Shown: piece after piece, positions 1 to 10,800 of the stretch | Layout: each line of letters opens with the position of its first letter | How positions within the stretch are numbered: the first letter of the stretch is position 1 | Assembly (NCBI GenBank): GCA_037783545.1 | Contig: JBBELK010000482.1 | Location: forward strand, 124,001 to 188,000 | Length of the DNA: 64,000 bases | Source: Henricia sp. BOLD:AAB3569 | Taxonomy: Eukaryota; Echinodermata; Asteroidea; Spinulosida; Echinasteridae | Direction: 5' to 3' | Notes under the pieces: generated by a model | Database searches by the model: none | Seen by the model: the letters and a program-made list of their open reading frames with translations, nothing else | What the model was told of the DNA's origin: nothing | Position numbers and translations under genes: made by a program

Positions 1-142
1 AAAATAGCAAACATCAACGCTGTGGACACTGTTTACTGTTGGTTGCAGTTGGTAATTTTTGGCAATTATATTCGAATTTGTTAATATTGTAGCTATTTTA
101 ACAGCTGTGTACACCACACGGGCTCAAATATTAGCAATTTGC

Positions 143-480
143 GAGTTCCGCATAGACGGCATCTGGTGTACTGACGTACTTCGTTTCACACGAAAACTCA
201 GTATCCCCTTGACCGGACTAAATGTTTGTTGCTATGTGGTGTACGCGACAGGGGTGAAGTACAGAATGGCATAAAGCACTGCAGACTGTTGGTTGCTATG
301 CAATGGCCTGCACCACGTAGCAACAACAGTATAGTATGTGACGTTCTAAACTGCACCTCCATTTGAAAGTAAATAATTCGGGGTACCAGCCATATGGTGT
401 ACCGTCTTATCCAGGGAACCAGCCTGGATAGGATAGTGGCTTTGCACAATTTCTTGAAAGAATGGGCACATTTTTGGTAC
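143..480 (+). repeat. Interspersed hairpin repeat, family 1
   Basis: The GTTGCTATGTGGTG ... CACCACGTAGCAAC inverted arms with 'gagaatggcataaagcaacc'-type centre recur at 35955-36165 (+), 38265-38545 (-) and 51095-51330 (+). No coding capacity. Probably a non-autonomous DNA element. Confidence 0.6.
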
Positions 481-869
481 TAAGCTGACCTGTACAGCCT
501 ATACACAGGTTGAAAAAATACGGGGGTAGATATGCGCTTAAAACGGTAATATTGATTTGGAGATACGTGAAAAGGTCATTTTGCTAAAGGTGACGTCATG
601 TCAACATCTGGCGTTTTTTGTGACCCAAAGTTTAATTAAAGGTGACGATCGGTCGGACAATTTATTTAAATTTAAACATGAAGTGCAAGGGCAATTTTGA
701 TGGTACAGCGAAGTTATCAGTTTCCAAAAGAGATATACGGGAAGAAATTCGCCCAGTGCACTCCATAGATTACAATTTGACTAAATTAATTTTTAAGTTT
801 TTGGTAACCGACAAAGTTTTAAAATGCATTCTGAATTGGACAGGTTTTGTTAATATACGCCTATAATAG

Positions 870-1245
870 GACCACTTTAAAGGAGTGTGACCAGATCACT
901 TTTTTTTACCCATAACTCCCCGGGACTTACCTTATGGGTCATGAGATTTTGATATCATAACATCCGTTATATTTTTCTGATTACGAAACTGAAACTCCCG
1001 CGCTTCTAGGCCGCATATTTCCGAGGATATCGTCGAAAATCCACCGATTATTTGTAAACTAATTTTCCAGTATCAACGTTTATCCACTGAAAGCCGACTC
1101 GATAGTTTTGTTCAATTTTTTACTGGAAATCGCGAATGTTTTCGGGTTTTTGGGACATGGGAGGTGTTGTATGGGAGTTACTTGATAATATTGGTAAGTT
1201 ACATCGAAAACTATTTTCCAGAAACTTGGTCATGCTCCTTTAAGA
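870..1245 (+). repeat. Interspersed repeat, family 2 (diverged copy)
   Basis: It shares the order 'gagattttgatatcat' ... 'ggatatcgtc' ... 'tttgtaaactaatt' with clearer copies at 28566-28925, 30930-31270 (-), 46675-47035 (-) and 49845-50400. It is non-coding and its class was not determined. Confidence 0.45.
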
Positions 1246-1980
1246 TCTGTGATAAATATTGCATGCGCGTGGTGCGCTGGACATATTGACCTAAACTGCA
1301 CAGATGTGGCGAACCAAATCGATTATCGAAAGTCGAATACGCACACAAACTTGTGATCGATATTAGTTAAATAATTATGACAACAGGTGATAACAACGAA
1401 TTGTATCCATTTGTCTAGACCGGGGGCTGACAAGTGCCACTTGACTTCACAAAACTCACAGAATGAAACATTAAATTTGTGAATTTTACCCAGAATTGAA
1501 TGTTTTCAGTTGAAGTCGCGGCGATTACAAAAATCACATCGAGAAGACTTTTTGAAGGAAGCCAATTTAAGATAACAAACAGTACATTTTAAACTGTTTC
1601 TAGTATAATAAAGACATTATATGACCGAAATATTTGTTTCAAAACTGAAATAAACCCAAGGATATGGTGAAAACTGCAACTATACCCAGACTTGGGTCGT
1701 TTATATACCCGTTAATTTGGTGTAAATTAACCCATTCTTTTTGTAGTTTCGAGTATACACTCGACCAAAAACGTTATGTCACCAGTAAGACATTTGTATA
1801 TATTTATTATGAAATTGGATTTAATGTATGAAAATAATATATTAAATTTTAGCTGAACATATCACTCAAAGGAATAGAGCTCAAATATCTATAAATGTCT
1901 TATATGACAGAACTTTTTTGGTCGAGTATACACCCAAAATTTCAATCCGCCGTTCAAACTATATTTGGACGCAGGGCATG

Positions 1981-2290
1981 TGTGGTATAGTGGGTATGAA
2001 GCGGTATTGGCAATCAGAGGTTGTGGGTTCAAGCCCCACTATGACCAACGTGTCTGTGTCCCTGGGCAAGGCACTTAAATTTTAATTCCAGTTGCCTCGT
2101 CAACCCAAGCGATATTTGGGCAGCTGTGAGGGGGAATGCCACAATCTAACTGCTGATATGGTTGTGCGCCTTGACCAGGTAGCCACCTACATGTAGTTGA
2201 AGCGAAATGGTTCTGGTGATTCCCTGATGGCAGTGATAATAATGGCAACAGCGCTGGGAGCACCCAGGGTATACGCTATTCGAGAATAAA
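1981..2290 (+). repeat. tRNA-derived SINE
   Basis: It contains GGTTGTGGGTTCAAGCCCC (B-box-like), followed by CCTGGGCAAGGCACTTAA and a body shared with 42640-42935 (opposite strand). Confidence 0.55.
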
Positions 2291-2690
2291 TTATTACTTA
2301 GACCAGATTCGAACGCATAGCCTGTCGCCTTCTCAACTACTACGCTAAATCTTAATTTATTGGGAAAAACATATTTATAAGACTTTTTTGTTAATGTCCA
2401 GGTTAAATTTCTGCTCTACTATAGAACGTATATCAAATAATATATGCGCTTTAGTCGGAACCAACCTTTTGATCTTTTAAAATGCCATAGGGTCGGCCAT
2501 TTGTAACACTTGAAAGTCGAGTTGAAATCGAATTATTCAAATAGGATGACGTCAAATTCAGGTTTCGAAAACATTTTCCTCCACTAAAACGTGCCCCTGG
2601 GGTTAATATAAACAGCATATCAATATTTCTTCGCATTTTAATGTGCGAATTTATCGACTTTTCGGGCTATGTTCTGCCGAGGTTGGACCA

Positions 2691-2696
2691 TATAAG
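2691..2696 (+). promoter_or_regulatory. TATA box of the secreted-protein gene
   Basis: TATAAG within CCATATAAGAAG lies about 85 bp upstream of the 2781 ATG. A start site near 2720 would give a short leader that excludes the 2757 ATG only if transcription starts further downstream. This is motif evidence only. Confidence 0.45.
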
Positions 2697-2780
2697 AAGA
2701 CAACATGCAATCGGTACCATTCTTTTAGGCTGAATTGGTTGAACTCTGAGTAAAATTTGATTGACTTAGTACATACAATC

Positions 2781-3403
2781 ATGAATTTCTCACTGCGTGT
2801 TGCTACATTGGTCGTTCTTGTTACGACGGGGATTCTACCGGACGTGGAGTCCAGACACTTCGGGGAAGAAGCCAATTTCCACGGTGGCCTAGAACCGCGC
2901 CTGGACCGGTTGGATTCGCCCAAGAAACATCCGGAGTTGCTCACTCGCTTTATGGCCGAAATGGAGGAAAGGGCCGGAATGGAGGCAAAGGGAGGAATGG
3001 ACGAGGGAATGGGAGGCCTGAGGGAGGGAATGGGAGGCCTGAGGGAGGGAATGGGAGAAATTGACGAGAAAAAACAAGAACTGGACGGCGAAAAGGAAGA
3101 ACCGCGTCTGGACCGCTTGGATTCGCCCCAAAAACAACCCCAGTTGCTGACTCGCGCCGAAATGGAGGAAATGGGAGAAATGGAGGAAATGGCCGAAATG
3201 GAGGGAAAAGGAGGAATGAACGAGGAAATTGGAGAAATTGACGGGGGGAAAGGCGAACTGGACGGCGAAATGGAGGAGCGCAAAGACATAGACGAAGAGA
3301 TGGAATGCTCTCATTGTGAGAAAGTCCGCAAACTAAAGGAGGTAAGTTTAAAGCGCTTCATTTATTTTACCAAAATTTACCAAATAAACAGCACCAGAGG
3401 CTA

Positions 3404-3439
<36 letters not shown>

Positions 3440-4486
3440 GGTTTTATGCGCTCTATATGGGTTTATGTCATGGCATCTTAGGCAACTAAGGCCCTTTATG
3501 CCATCAACTATCCGGCACTGGCTTTTTAATTTATTTAACAATCAACTTGAGATGACGAAGAGGTGGATGCAGTTTTAGAAGTGGGAGGGAAAACCCCAGG
3601 GAAATCTCCCGAGGGAAAACCCACGCGGTCAAGTAGGACTGCAAACCCAATCCACATACACGCCCAGGATAGGAATCGAACCCGGGACGCCAGAGGGGAA
3701 AGACGAGGAAAGAACCAATACGTGTCAAAAACAAACCTTAACAAATCTTAAATAACCTTGTTATTTTCCAACGGTTTTAAACCAAAATTTCACATCATGT
3801 AAACAAGACCTGACAAACTTAACTGAGTGAGTTTCATCAGTTTTGTCCAAGAGGGTGAGATTTAATGGTCATACGAAAAAAAACCTACATTTCAGAATTT
3901 GGCACTTTCGACTTGGCATCCGCCATTTTCAAGTAAACTGTCTATGTCTGACGTCCCTTTGCACCTCCTGATGAAATGCTCGAAGCGATCGAGATGGTTT
4001 GCAATAACATTTGGAGTGATCCTGCCTTTCTTCATAAGCTTTCGGCTGCAGCACACATTCCACCAGCGATGACCGACACTAAAGGAGGCGAAGTCGAAAG
4101 TAGCGAATTCTGAAATTGACGGTTTATTTTCGTATGGCTATTAAATCTCACCCTCTTGGACAAAACTGATGAAACTCACTCAGTTAAGATTGTCAGGCTT
4201 TGTTTACACGATGTGAAATTTTGGTTTAAATCCGTTGGAAAATGACAAGGTTATTCAAGATTAAAAGTAGCACAGGTTTTTTTTACACGTAGTATTATGC
4301 CAAACCAACCGCCCTATATAGAGTCATGTTTTTTTGTCGTTGTAGGGAATTATGGAGCTGTTGGACGAACTTGACTGTAACGAGGGCTTAATCGTGGAGG
4401 ACCGGCCGGACACAAACCTTGGGGACATTAAAATCCCGAAGGGGCCTTTCTTCGGATCCTTCGAAGGTCGAGTTCCAGGATTCTAA
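2781..4486 (+). CDS. Secreted acidic Met/Glu-rich protein with internal duplication, function unknown (2 exons)
   Basis: Exons 2781-3341 and 4346-4486 join in frame (GAG|GTAAGT donor, TTGTAG acceptor) to give 233 residues. I do not recognise the family. Residues 1-24 form a signal peptide with a hydrophobic core (VATLVVLVTTGIL) and probable cleavage after DVES. Residues 38-56 (EPRLDRLDSPKKHPELLTR) recur almost exactly at 107-125, each copy followed by Met/Glu/Gly-rich low-complexity sequence, including two GMGGLRE units. A CSHC pair (176, 179) and Cys198 straddle the intron. The C-terminus reads PFFGSFEGRVPGF. The start at 2781 is preferred over the in-frame ATG at 2757 because it places the signal peptide at the N-terminus; a TATA-like box lies 85-90 bp upstream. 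A secreted structural or immune protein or a peptide precursor is possible. There are no clear dibasic cleavage sites. The gene model is fairly secure, but the function is unknown. Confidence 0.7.
3403..3440 (+). repeat. (ATT)n microsatellite in the intron of the secreted-protein gene
   Basis: About 12 uninterrupted ATT units lie just downstream of the exon 1 donor. Confidence 0.85.
3540..3720 (-). repeat. tRNA-derived SINE, family with CCCGGGTTCGATTCC
   Basis: The minus strand carries CCCGGGTTCGATTCCTATCC. Related copies lie at about 15740-15925 and 42960-43150, all sharing 'aacccaatccacata' next to the B-box-like part. Confidence 0.5.
3740..4265. mobile_element. Inverted-repeat element (MITE-like) in the intron
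   Basis: Arms of about 190 bp (3740-3930 and 4075-4265) are near-perfect inverted copies, including AAATTTCACATCATGTAAAC and TCATCAGTTTTGTCCAAGAG. A fragment of the same family lies at 8593-8700 in a NELF-E intron. Confidence 0.75.
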
Positions 4487-4685
4487 GGAGAAACTTCCCA
4501 GAACTGGAGCTTAAAACTAAGGCACGTTTTCGCGATGTAATTTCTGATGTGGTTTAACTAATTAGCGACTTCGGTTTCCGACGACCAAAGCTGACCATTA
4601 CTTGAATCCGAAGTCCAAAACAAAGTTCTGGTTGTCGTCACGAAAACATGCATTTAGAACCTATAACACACTTGATTTGTCTATA

Positions 4686-5168
4686 TATAAACTCTCCAAA
4701 AAAGTTCGGAAAGTCAAGTTTGACTGACGATTTCTCTCTTGTTGCAAAATAATATTCCTTGAATTTTATATCATTGGAAAGCCCTGTTATTCCTCTTTAC
4801 GATGATGTGTCATTTGTTATGATTAAGCAATTGGGGGATGTGCAGCACAGCTGAATACGGGGGCGAGTGTAAAGTGAAATGTCACAAAATGCATTGCTAT
4901 TGTCAAAAAGTGCATTGACATATTCCCATCCTTTAAGCAAAAGGGGAATGCACTGCAGTGAATTTTGTGACATTTCACTTTCCACCCACCCCTGTATTCC
5001 GCTATACTGCACATCCCCCAATTGATTAATCATAACAAATGACACATCACTGTAAAGAGAAATAACAGGGCTTTCCAATGATACCAAATTCAAGGGAAAT
5101 GATTTAGTAACAAGAGAAAAATCGTCAGTCAAACTTGACTTTCCGAACTTTTTTTGAGGAGTTTATAT
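4686..5168. repeat. Long imperfect hairpin (about 240-bp arms)
   Basis: 4686-4920 and 4930-5168 are inverted copies with mismatches, sharing TTCGGAAAGTCAAGTTTGAC, ATTGGAAAGCCCTGTTAT and CAATTGGGGGATGTGCAG. Transcription in either direction would give a long foldback RNA. Confidence 0.75.
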
Positions 5169-5740
5169 AATTCTTACTATTATGCTCTGCATGGGGTTAA
5201 AGTATTATATAAACTTCATAATACATGTTTATAATATGGTTATATTTATTGTTTTATGTTAAAACTTTATTTGCAGCACAATATGTGACAGAGGTTACCG
5301 CCTTCTATTGTTCCCCCATTGTGTCTGAAAAACGTAAGAATCAAAGGAGTTTAAAAGGCCCTATGTATCATTTGCAAGATAAAACCTTTTACAGATGCGT
5401 GGAATAAGAGTGTAACATATCTAAGGAAGAATGTTGGTAAACTAGCCTGAAGAAATTTTAGCTACTTAGATGCATCAAAGCTTCAGAAAACCTTGAAAAT
5501 CTATATATGGATTTTGTGTACAAGTGAATGGACTTTTTTAGAAAACCACCTTTGGTTGTTAATTTCCAGCATGAAATACCATTTTGGACAGAAATAAATT
5601 TATGTGGTGTTTGTTACCATTGCTATCAACACTTTGAGTAAGGTTTTTCTTGTCAACTCATGAAAACAAAAATTGGGTCATTGCAAATGATACAATGGGT
5701 TAGTGCATTAACAAAAGGGAAAGGTGTGGTAAATGGGCGG

Positions 5741-5775
5741 TGGGGTGGGGTGGGGTGGGGTGGGGTGGGGTGGGG
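5741..5775 (+). repeat. (TGGGG)7 tract
   Basis: Seven perfect TGGGG units, an obvious potential G-quadruplex. Confidence 0.9.
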
Positions 5776-6509
5776 TGTCCCTCTGTCGCACATCAAGTTC
5801 TGTATAAAATCTGTAAAATCTTATGTACTCCTGATGATCAAATATTACTCTTTGTGAGAACTAAAATTAAAGTAATAAATTTTCAATTGTTTTTATTATT
5901 TTGCTTTATTTACAATTCGATAAATAAATAATACACATCGTGGTGTAAATGTTTGTATCTTTCGCCCTAACAATTAAAATCAAGGGGAAGACTGAAAGAA
6001 AACCAAGCATCGTTATAAGGTGCGAGTTAAAAAAAAAGTAAATAAATAACCAACTTAAATTGGAAGTGACTGGAATATTTTGCTGTTACATGTATTTCTT
6101 AAGAGTCAGGAAATAAATTTCATGAAACAGCCACAGAAAAACGGTTATACACTGGATGAAGTATGCAATAGCAGTTGGCTATACGAGAATTGAATCCACG
6201 CGCCGGCCGCCATTGTACCCCACGAACAATGCTTGGCCTAGACTGCTCCCCGGTCCATGCGATCGCTTGAATGCCACTTAACACATGTAGACCATGACGT
6301 AGACTAGTGAAGACAGTATGACCAGTCTAGGCAATGCATTGTATTAGGTGGGGTACAATGGCGGACGGTGGCTTCAATTTTAGACGTCATTGCTTTATCC
6401 AGTGTATATATATCGATGGTTAAAGCATACTAGCCTGGAAGGCAAATACATTCAACCTCTTAGAGGTCCTGCTGAATAATGTAAATGGTACATTTGAATA
6501 TCGATTGTG

Positions 6510-7317
6510 TCCCTGCTGAATATTCATGAGGAATGGCAATATTCAAATAAGTACTACCCTCTGCGGCACTGCTGAATATTCATTAAAAAGGGTCGTATGC
6601 AAATCCTGCACTAGCTTTCAAGTTTTGTAAGTAAATACACCCTGTGCCTCTGTTGAATATTCATGAGAATGGGTCACATGCAAATACATGTACTACATAG
6701 GCAATTTAGAGAATTACCCTCTCAATGTCTCTGATGAATATTCATGAGTGAAGGTTACATTTAAATCCCGAACTTGTCTGGCATACCAATATTTAACCCC
6801 TCTCAGCATCCTTCTTGAAAATTTATGAGTAAGGGTGACATTTAAATCCTGCACATGTCTGGCAAATATGTGACCACCCTGTGTCTCTACTGAATATTCA
6901 CGAGTAAGGTTGACATTTAAATCCTGCACATGTCTGGCAGGCAAATATGTGACCCCTCTGTGTCTCTTCTGAATATTCATGAGTAGGGATGACATTTAAA
7001 TCCTGCACATGTCTGGCAGGCAAATATGTGACCCCTCTGTGTCTCTACTGAATATTCATGAGTAAGGGTGACATTTAAATCCTGCACATGTCTGGCAGGC
7101 AAATATGTGACCACTCTGTGTCTACTGAATATTCATGAGCAAGGGCGACATTTAAATCCTGCACATGTCTGGCAGGCAAATATGTGACCACTCTGTGTCT
7201 CTTCTGAATATTCATGAGTAGGGATGACATTTAAATCCTACGCTGGTATGCAAATACGACCCCCCTCTCAGGGAGTTGAATATTCATGAGTAAGGGTCAA
7301 ACATTTGACCCCTCCAT
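6510..7317. repeat. Tandem array of about 11 units of roughly 80 bp, related to the NELF-E 3' end
   Basis: The core TGAATATTCATGAG recurs near 6515, 6574, 6653, 6735, 6813, 6890, 6968, 7048, 7126, 7206 and 7279, spaced mostly 77-84 bp. Later units also share ACATTTAAATCCTGCACATG and TCTGGCAGGCAAATATGTGA. A further unit-like copy (7811 on) overlaps the NELF-E stop codon beyond the inserted element. Confidence 0.85.
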
Positions 7318-7786
7318 GGCTGCGTTCGGGCGTGTACTCGTGTTAACATGAGTTATACTCCTGCGCGCGTGAACGGCAAGAATAACGACACTTGGGTCAG
7401 TGAGAGTATGCTCTCACTACTCCCCAGCAAATGGGGAGTGTGCTCGTACTCCTGTCAAGTGTCATGTGATTTGTACGAAGATGGTGGAATATGGGTGGGA
7501 TTTTTGGTTAATTTGCCCAACGTGTCAACTCAATAACTGAAACAATAACTCACTAAGGTTTGTTTTAGACGGCATCAAAGGCTCTCACGACTTACGGCCT
7601 TTATTTCCTCAGTTTCTTGTGAGCAGTGAAACGGCATTTTGTGTGCAGTGATGGCAAGAGACGGCCATCTTCACTGATTGCCATTCACGCACGCGGACTG
7701 CGGACTTGCTGTTCGCGTGATGTGACCCGAGTGCAATGCGCACGCATTACTCCCGAGTAACGAGAACTGCACGCCCGAACGCAGCC
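7318..7786. mobile_element. 469-bp terminal-inverted-repeat element in the NELF-E 3' flank
   Basis: It begins GGCTGCGTTCGGGCGTG and ends with the exact reverse complement. No transposase ORF and no clear target duplication. A small relative with the GGCTGCGTTC terminus lies at 62801-62920. Confidence 0.8.
7600..7605 (-). terminator. Candidate poly(A) signal of NELF-E
   Basis: AATAAA on the minus strand, 213 nt past the NELF-E stop codon and inside the inserted element. Inference from position. Confidence 0.4.
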
Positions 7787-7817
7787 TCTTAGTCTTAGCG
7801 TCTTCTATGAATATTCA

Positions 7818-10800
7818 TTAGAAAGGGACATCATCATATACCTGTACGTCTCTCTTGTCTCTGTGTTTTCCTCCCTTGATATTCCCCAATGCTGAAAAAA
7901 AAAAGACAAAATGTAAATTTTCGTCTAAAAGAGTTAACAATGGTACAAAACACCACATGATTTTATTTCAGTCCAAAATAGACTACTAAAGTGAAATTGT
8001 CACCCTTTGTGTGTTGCCATGGTTTTTGGGTCTACACTAAAACCAGTGAACTGTTTCCCTGCACTATACCAATGGACGTTTCAGATTACCAGCGAATGTT
8101 TAGACCCAATTACCATGGCAACCGACGTCACACTTTAGTAGTCTATGGAGGTGGTTTTCTAAAAAAAAGTCTTTTGCAAAAGACTTTTTTTACCATTCAA
8201 CTCAACACAAAAACCAAACATGGATTCTTCAAGTTTTCATTAGTATTACTTGCACCTATGTGGCTGAAAGGTCTACAGAGCAGTTTTATCAACATGGGCT
8301 TCTAATCACGAGTGGAAATAACGCCCCTTTTAACAGTTTATCAATCTTGTACCTTTAATCAATAAAATGTTTTCTACGGTTGGCGTTTTACCTAAGTTGG
8401 ACCACTGTGCTTTGTCCGGTGACTGCAGCAATTCGCTACTGCTAAATCGGTGTACGTTCGGTTGGTGTCGCGCCATGGACACGTGCAGTCGTATCCCGGA
8501 GACCATCTTGCCTTCCATATCTTCAATAGCGCGATCCGCGGAGTCCGGATCGTCAAAGGTAATAAAGGCATTACTGCAAAGCAAAAAACAGCACAAATTT
8601 GTCAGCCCTCGTTTACATGATGTGAAATTTTGGTTTAAATTCGTTGAAAAAGTAGGATTTTTTAAAACACGTAGTCTAATGTTTAAATCGCCCAAGCCTA
8701 CTACGTACCTAAATAACAATAACAACAAACATTACACTTATTTTTTTTCCAAAAATCTTAAATTATAACTCATCTAACCTTTTCTCCAGTTTCAAATTAA
8801 TATTGGAGATGTTGCCAAACGTCTTAAAGGTCTTGTCGCACAGCTCGTGGGAAATGCCCTGGCCGCAGACAAACACCGTGTTCCCACGCTTGTTAGGCGT
8901 TCCTAGGAAGACAAAAATACACAACAGGTGTTTTGTGAAAGTCAGTTTTTAACGATTAACGGAAGCGGTACGGCATGTGTGTTATTCAGTAATAGGTTAA
9001 TCAATGGAAAAACATCTGCTGTTTTTGTGTTTTTTTTTTTTAAGTTCTAACTTTAAGGGCACCTGATAATGGATTTTTATCACTTGACCCGATAGCACTC
9101 ACTGGTAACAAGTAGAGCTGCGACGTGTAAACGTTTAAACGTTTAAACGACCGAAATGTAACTATCCGTTTAGAAAAATGCTAAACGGATATCCGAAACC
9201 AACTTTTTCAAAGATCTAATGGCCGTTTTGCGCCGCCGGAAATTTCTAAAGAGGCAGTTTTGTTCTGAAAGAATCAGGCAGCATACCGCTGTGATGAGCC
9301 TAACGGTCGGTAACCTTTGTGGTTTCAAGCCGAAGATGTACAGTTGCATTCGTGGGCGGAAGCGATTTTGCTGATAGTTTTCGGTTTCATCTTGCAAGTT
9401 GAATTCAAAGCAGGGCGATAAACACTGTGGAGCCGACGATCGTAGTTGTGTTGGAACTGTTACTGATTCCATTCTCTCATTGGTTGCCGACTTTGGGTTT
9501 TAGTGACTTCTCGAAAGTATCCAATTACAGCAAAGCCTAGCTGAACTTTCGTGGCCTGCATCATGTATGCTCCAATTCAATAAAGTGTCAGTGGTGCCGC
9601 GCGAACGCACATGATCAGGTCAAAGAACTTTATATTGCGAGCGCGGTAATAAGTTTTACTTTTTGTTATGTTTACTATTCGTTTAAACGAACGTTAAATT
9701 GACGTTTAAACGTTTAGAAAAATAAACGGTATCTCCCAGCGCTACTTTTTGCTGACTTAATTAATGTTTCTTGTCAAGGTCAATAACCAGAGTTATCCAG
9801 TAGTAGCCACCCTTACTGAACACAAGATTTGAAAGAGGATGAGTCAAGCTACGAGTACATGCCTATCAATTGGGGGTGTGTTTGCTACAACTTGAAATTC
9901 ACGGAGTTGAACATGGAAGAAATATAGGGCAGTTTTGGTCGCTTTGAGGAGAAAGCTGCAGGGTCGTTATACTTTGACAGAATAATTCACAAATCGGTAG
10001 ATTATTTGAATCTTGGAGGCATTTTATATTGTATTAATTTAAAAACGTTTAAATTATTCCAAACAAAATTCTACATACCGTCAGATGTGTCTCCCTGGGA
10101 TGTGCTTTTGCTGCTGACAAAGCTACGTAAACAAACAAACAAACAAGTGTAAACAAGTACTGCAATGTACAATGATTTTGACAAGATCAATTACTTATTA
10201 AAATATCCAATCAATGAAATATTCGAATAATGATTTAAGGGTGTAAATATTTATAAATACAGAGAAAATTAGTATTCTTTGTAAAGTGTGTTCTCTATAC
10301 TACAGGAAATAAATTCTGACAAAAGTAAACAGTAGAATAATAAGTTAGGGATATTGTGGGGTGTACGCAGATATTTCATTGAGGGTATGCATTCTGCTTG
10401 AATGATTTTGTATATGATTAGACAATTGTATCTGCATGACTGACCACCTTGTCACAGGAATAGGTGAAAACAGTCATTTAAAAAAAAAAATTCTAAAATT
10501 GACAACATACCAATATCCTTTTTAGAATGATAGTTTATTCTAGGGATGGGACGTTTAATCGGGAAAAAAACAGTTTTGTCGAACATTTAAACGAAACCCA
10601 ATTTTAAAGAATTTACAATAGTTTTCAGAGGGTTATTTGTAATGACTTCATGAAATTGAAATAAATTTATATGAGGTCGTAGTAAAATTTTGACCAAATA
10701 AAGGTTCAATGATTATTTTGGGGGCCTAGGGGTATTTTATACATTGCACATGCATCTATAAACACCAGCGATATTAGTGTCGGCCGAATGGTTAACCGGT

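Larger units (their letters stand above)
1..2690. other. Repeat-rich spacer, no gene seen
   Basis: It holds a copy of an interspersed palindromic repeat (about 143-480), a diverged copy of a second repeat family (about 870-1245) and a SINE (about 1981-2290). 1250-1980 and 2291-2690 are AT-rich with only short ORFs lacking any recognisable domain. Confidence 0.5.
4487..6509. other. Non-coding spacer
   Basis: It contains the hairpin at 4686-5168, the (TGGGG)n tract and an inverted pair around 6135-6400 (the 'gtaccccacgaacaatgc' region against 'tgcattgtattaggtggggta'). No ORF with a recognisable domain. Confidence 0.5.

Noticed and set aside
2651..3314. Two minus-strand ORFs of 212 and 141 codons over the secreted-protein exon
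   Set aside because: They are antisense shadows of the repetitive plus-strand exon (Ser/Ile/Pro and Phe/His repeats) and have no splice or promoter support.
6714..6995. 93-codon minus-strand ORF
   Set aside because: It is a translation of the 80-bp tandem array.
8367..8768. 133-codon plus-strand ORF
   Set aside because: Antisense to NELF-E exon 7, which has clear RRM homology on the minus strand.
9170..9472. 100-codon minus-strand ORF inside the hAT-like element
   Set aside because: No transposase motif visible; the element looks non-autonomous.
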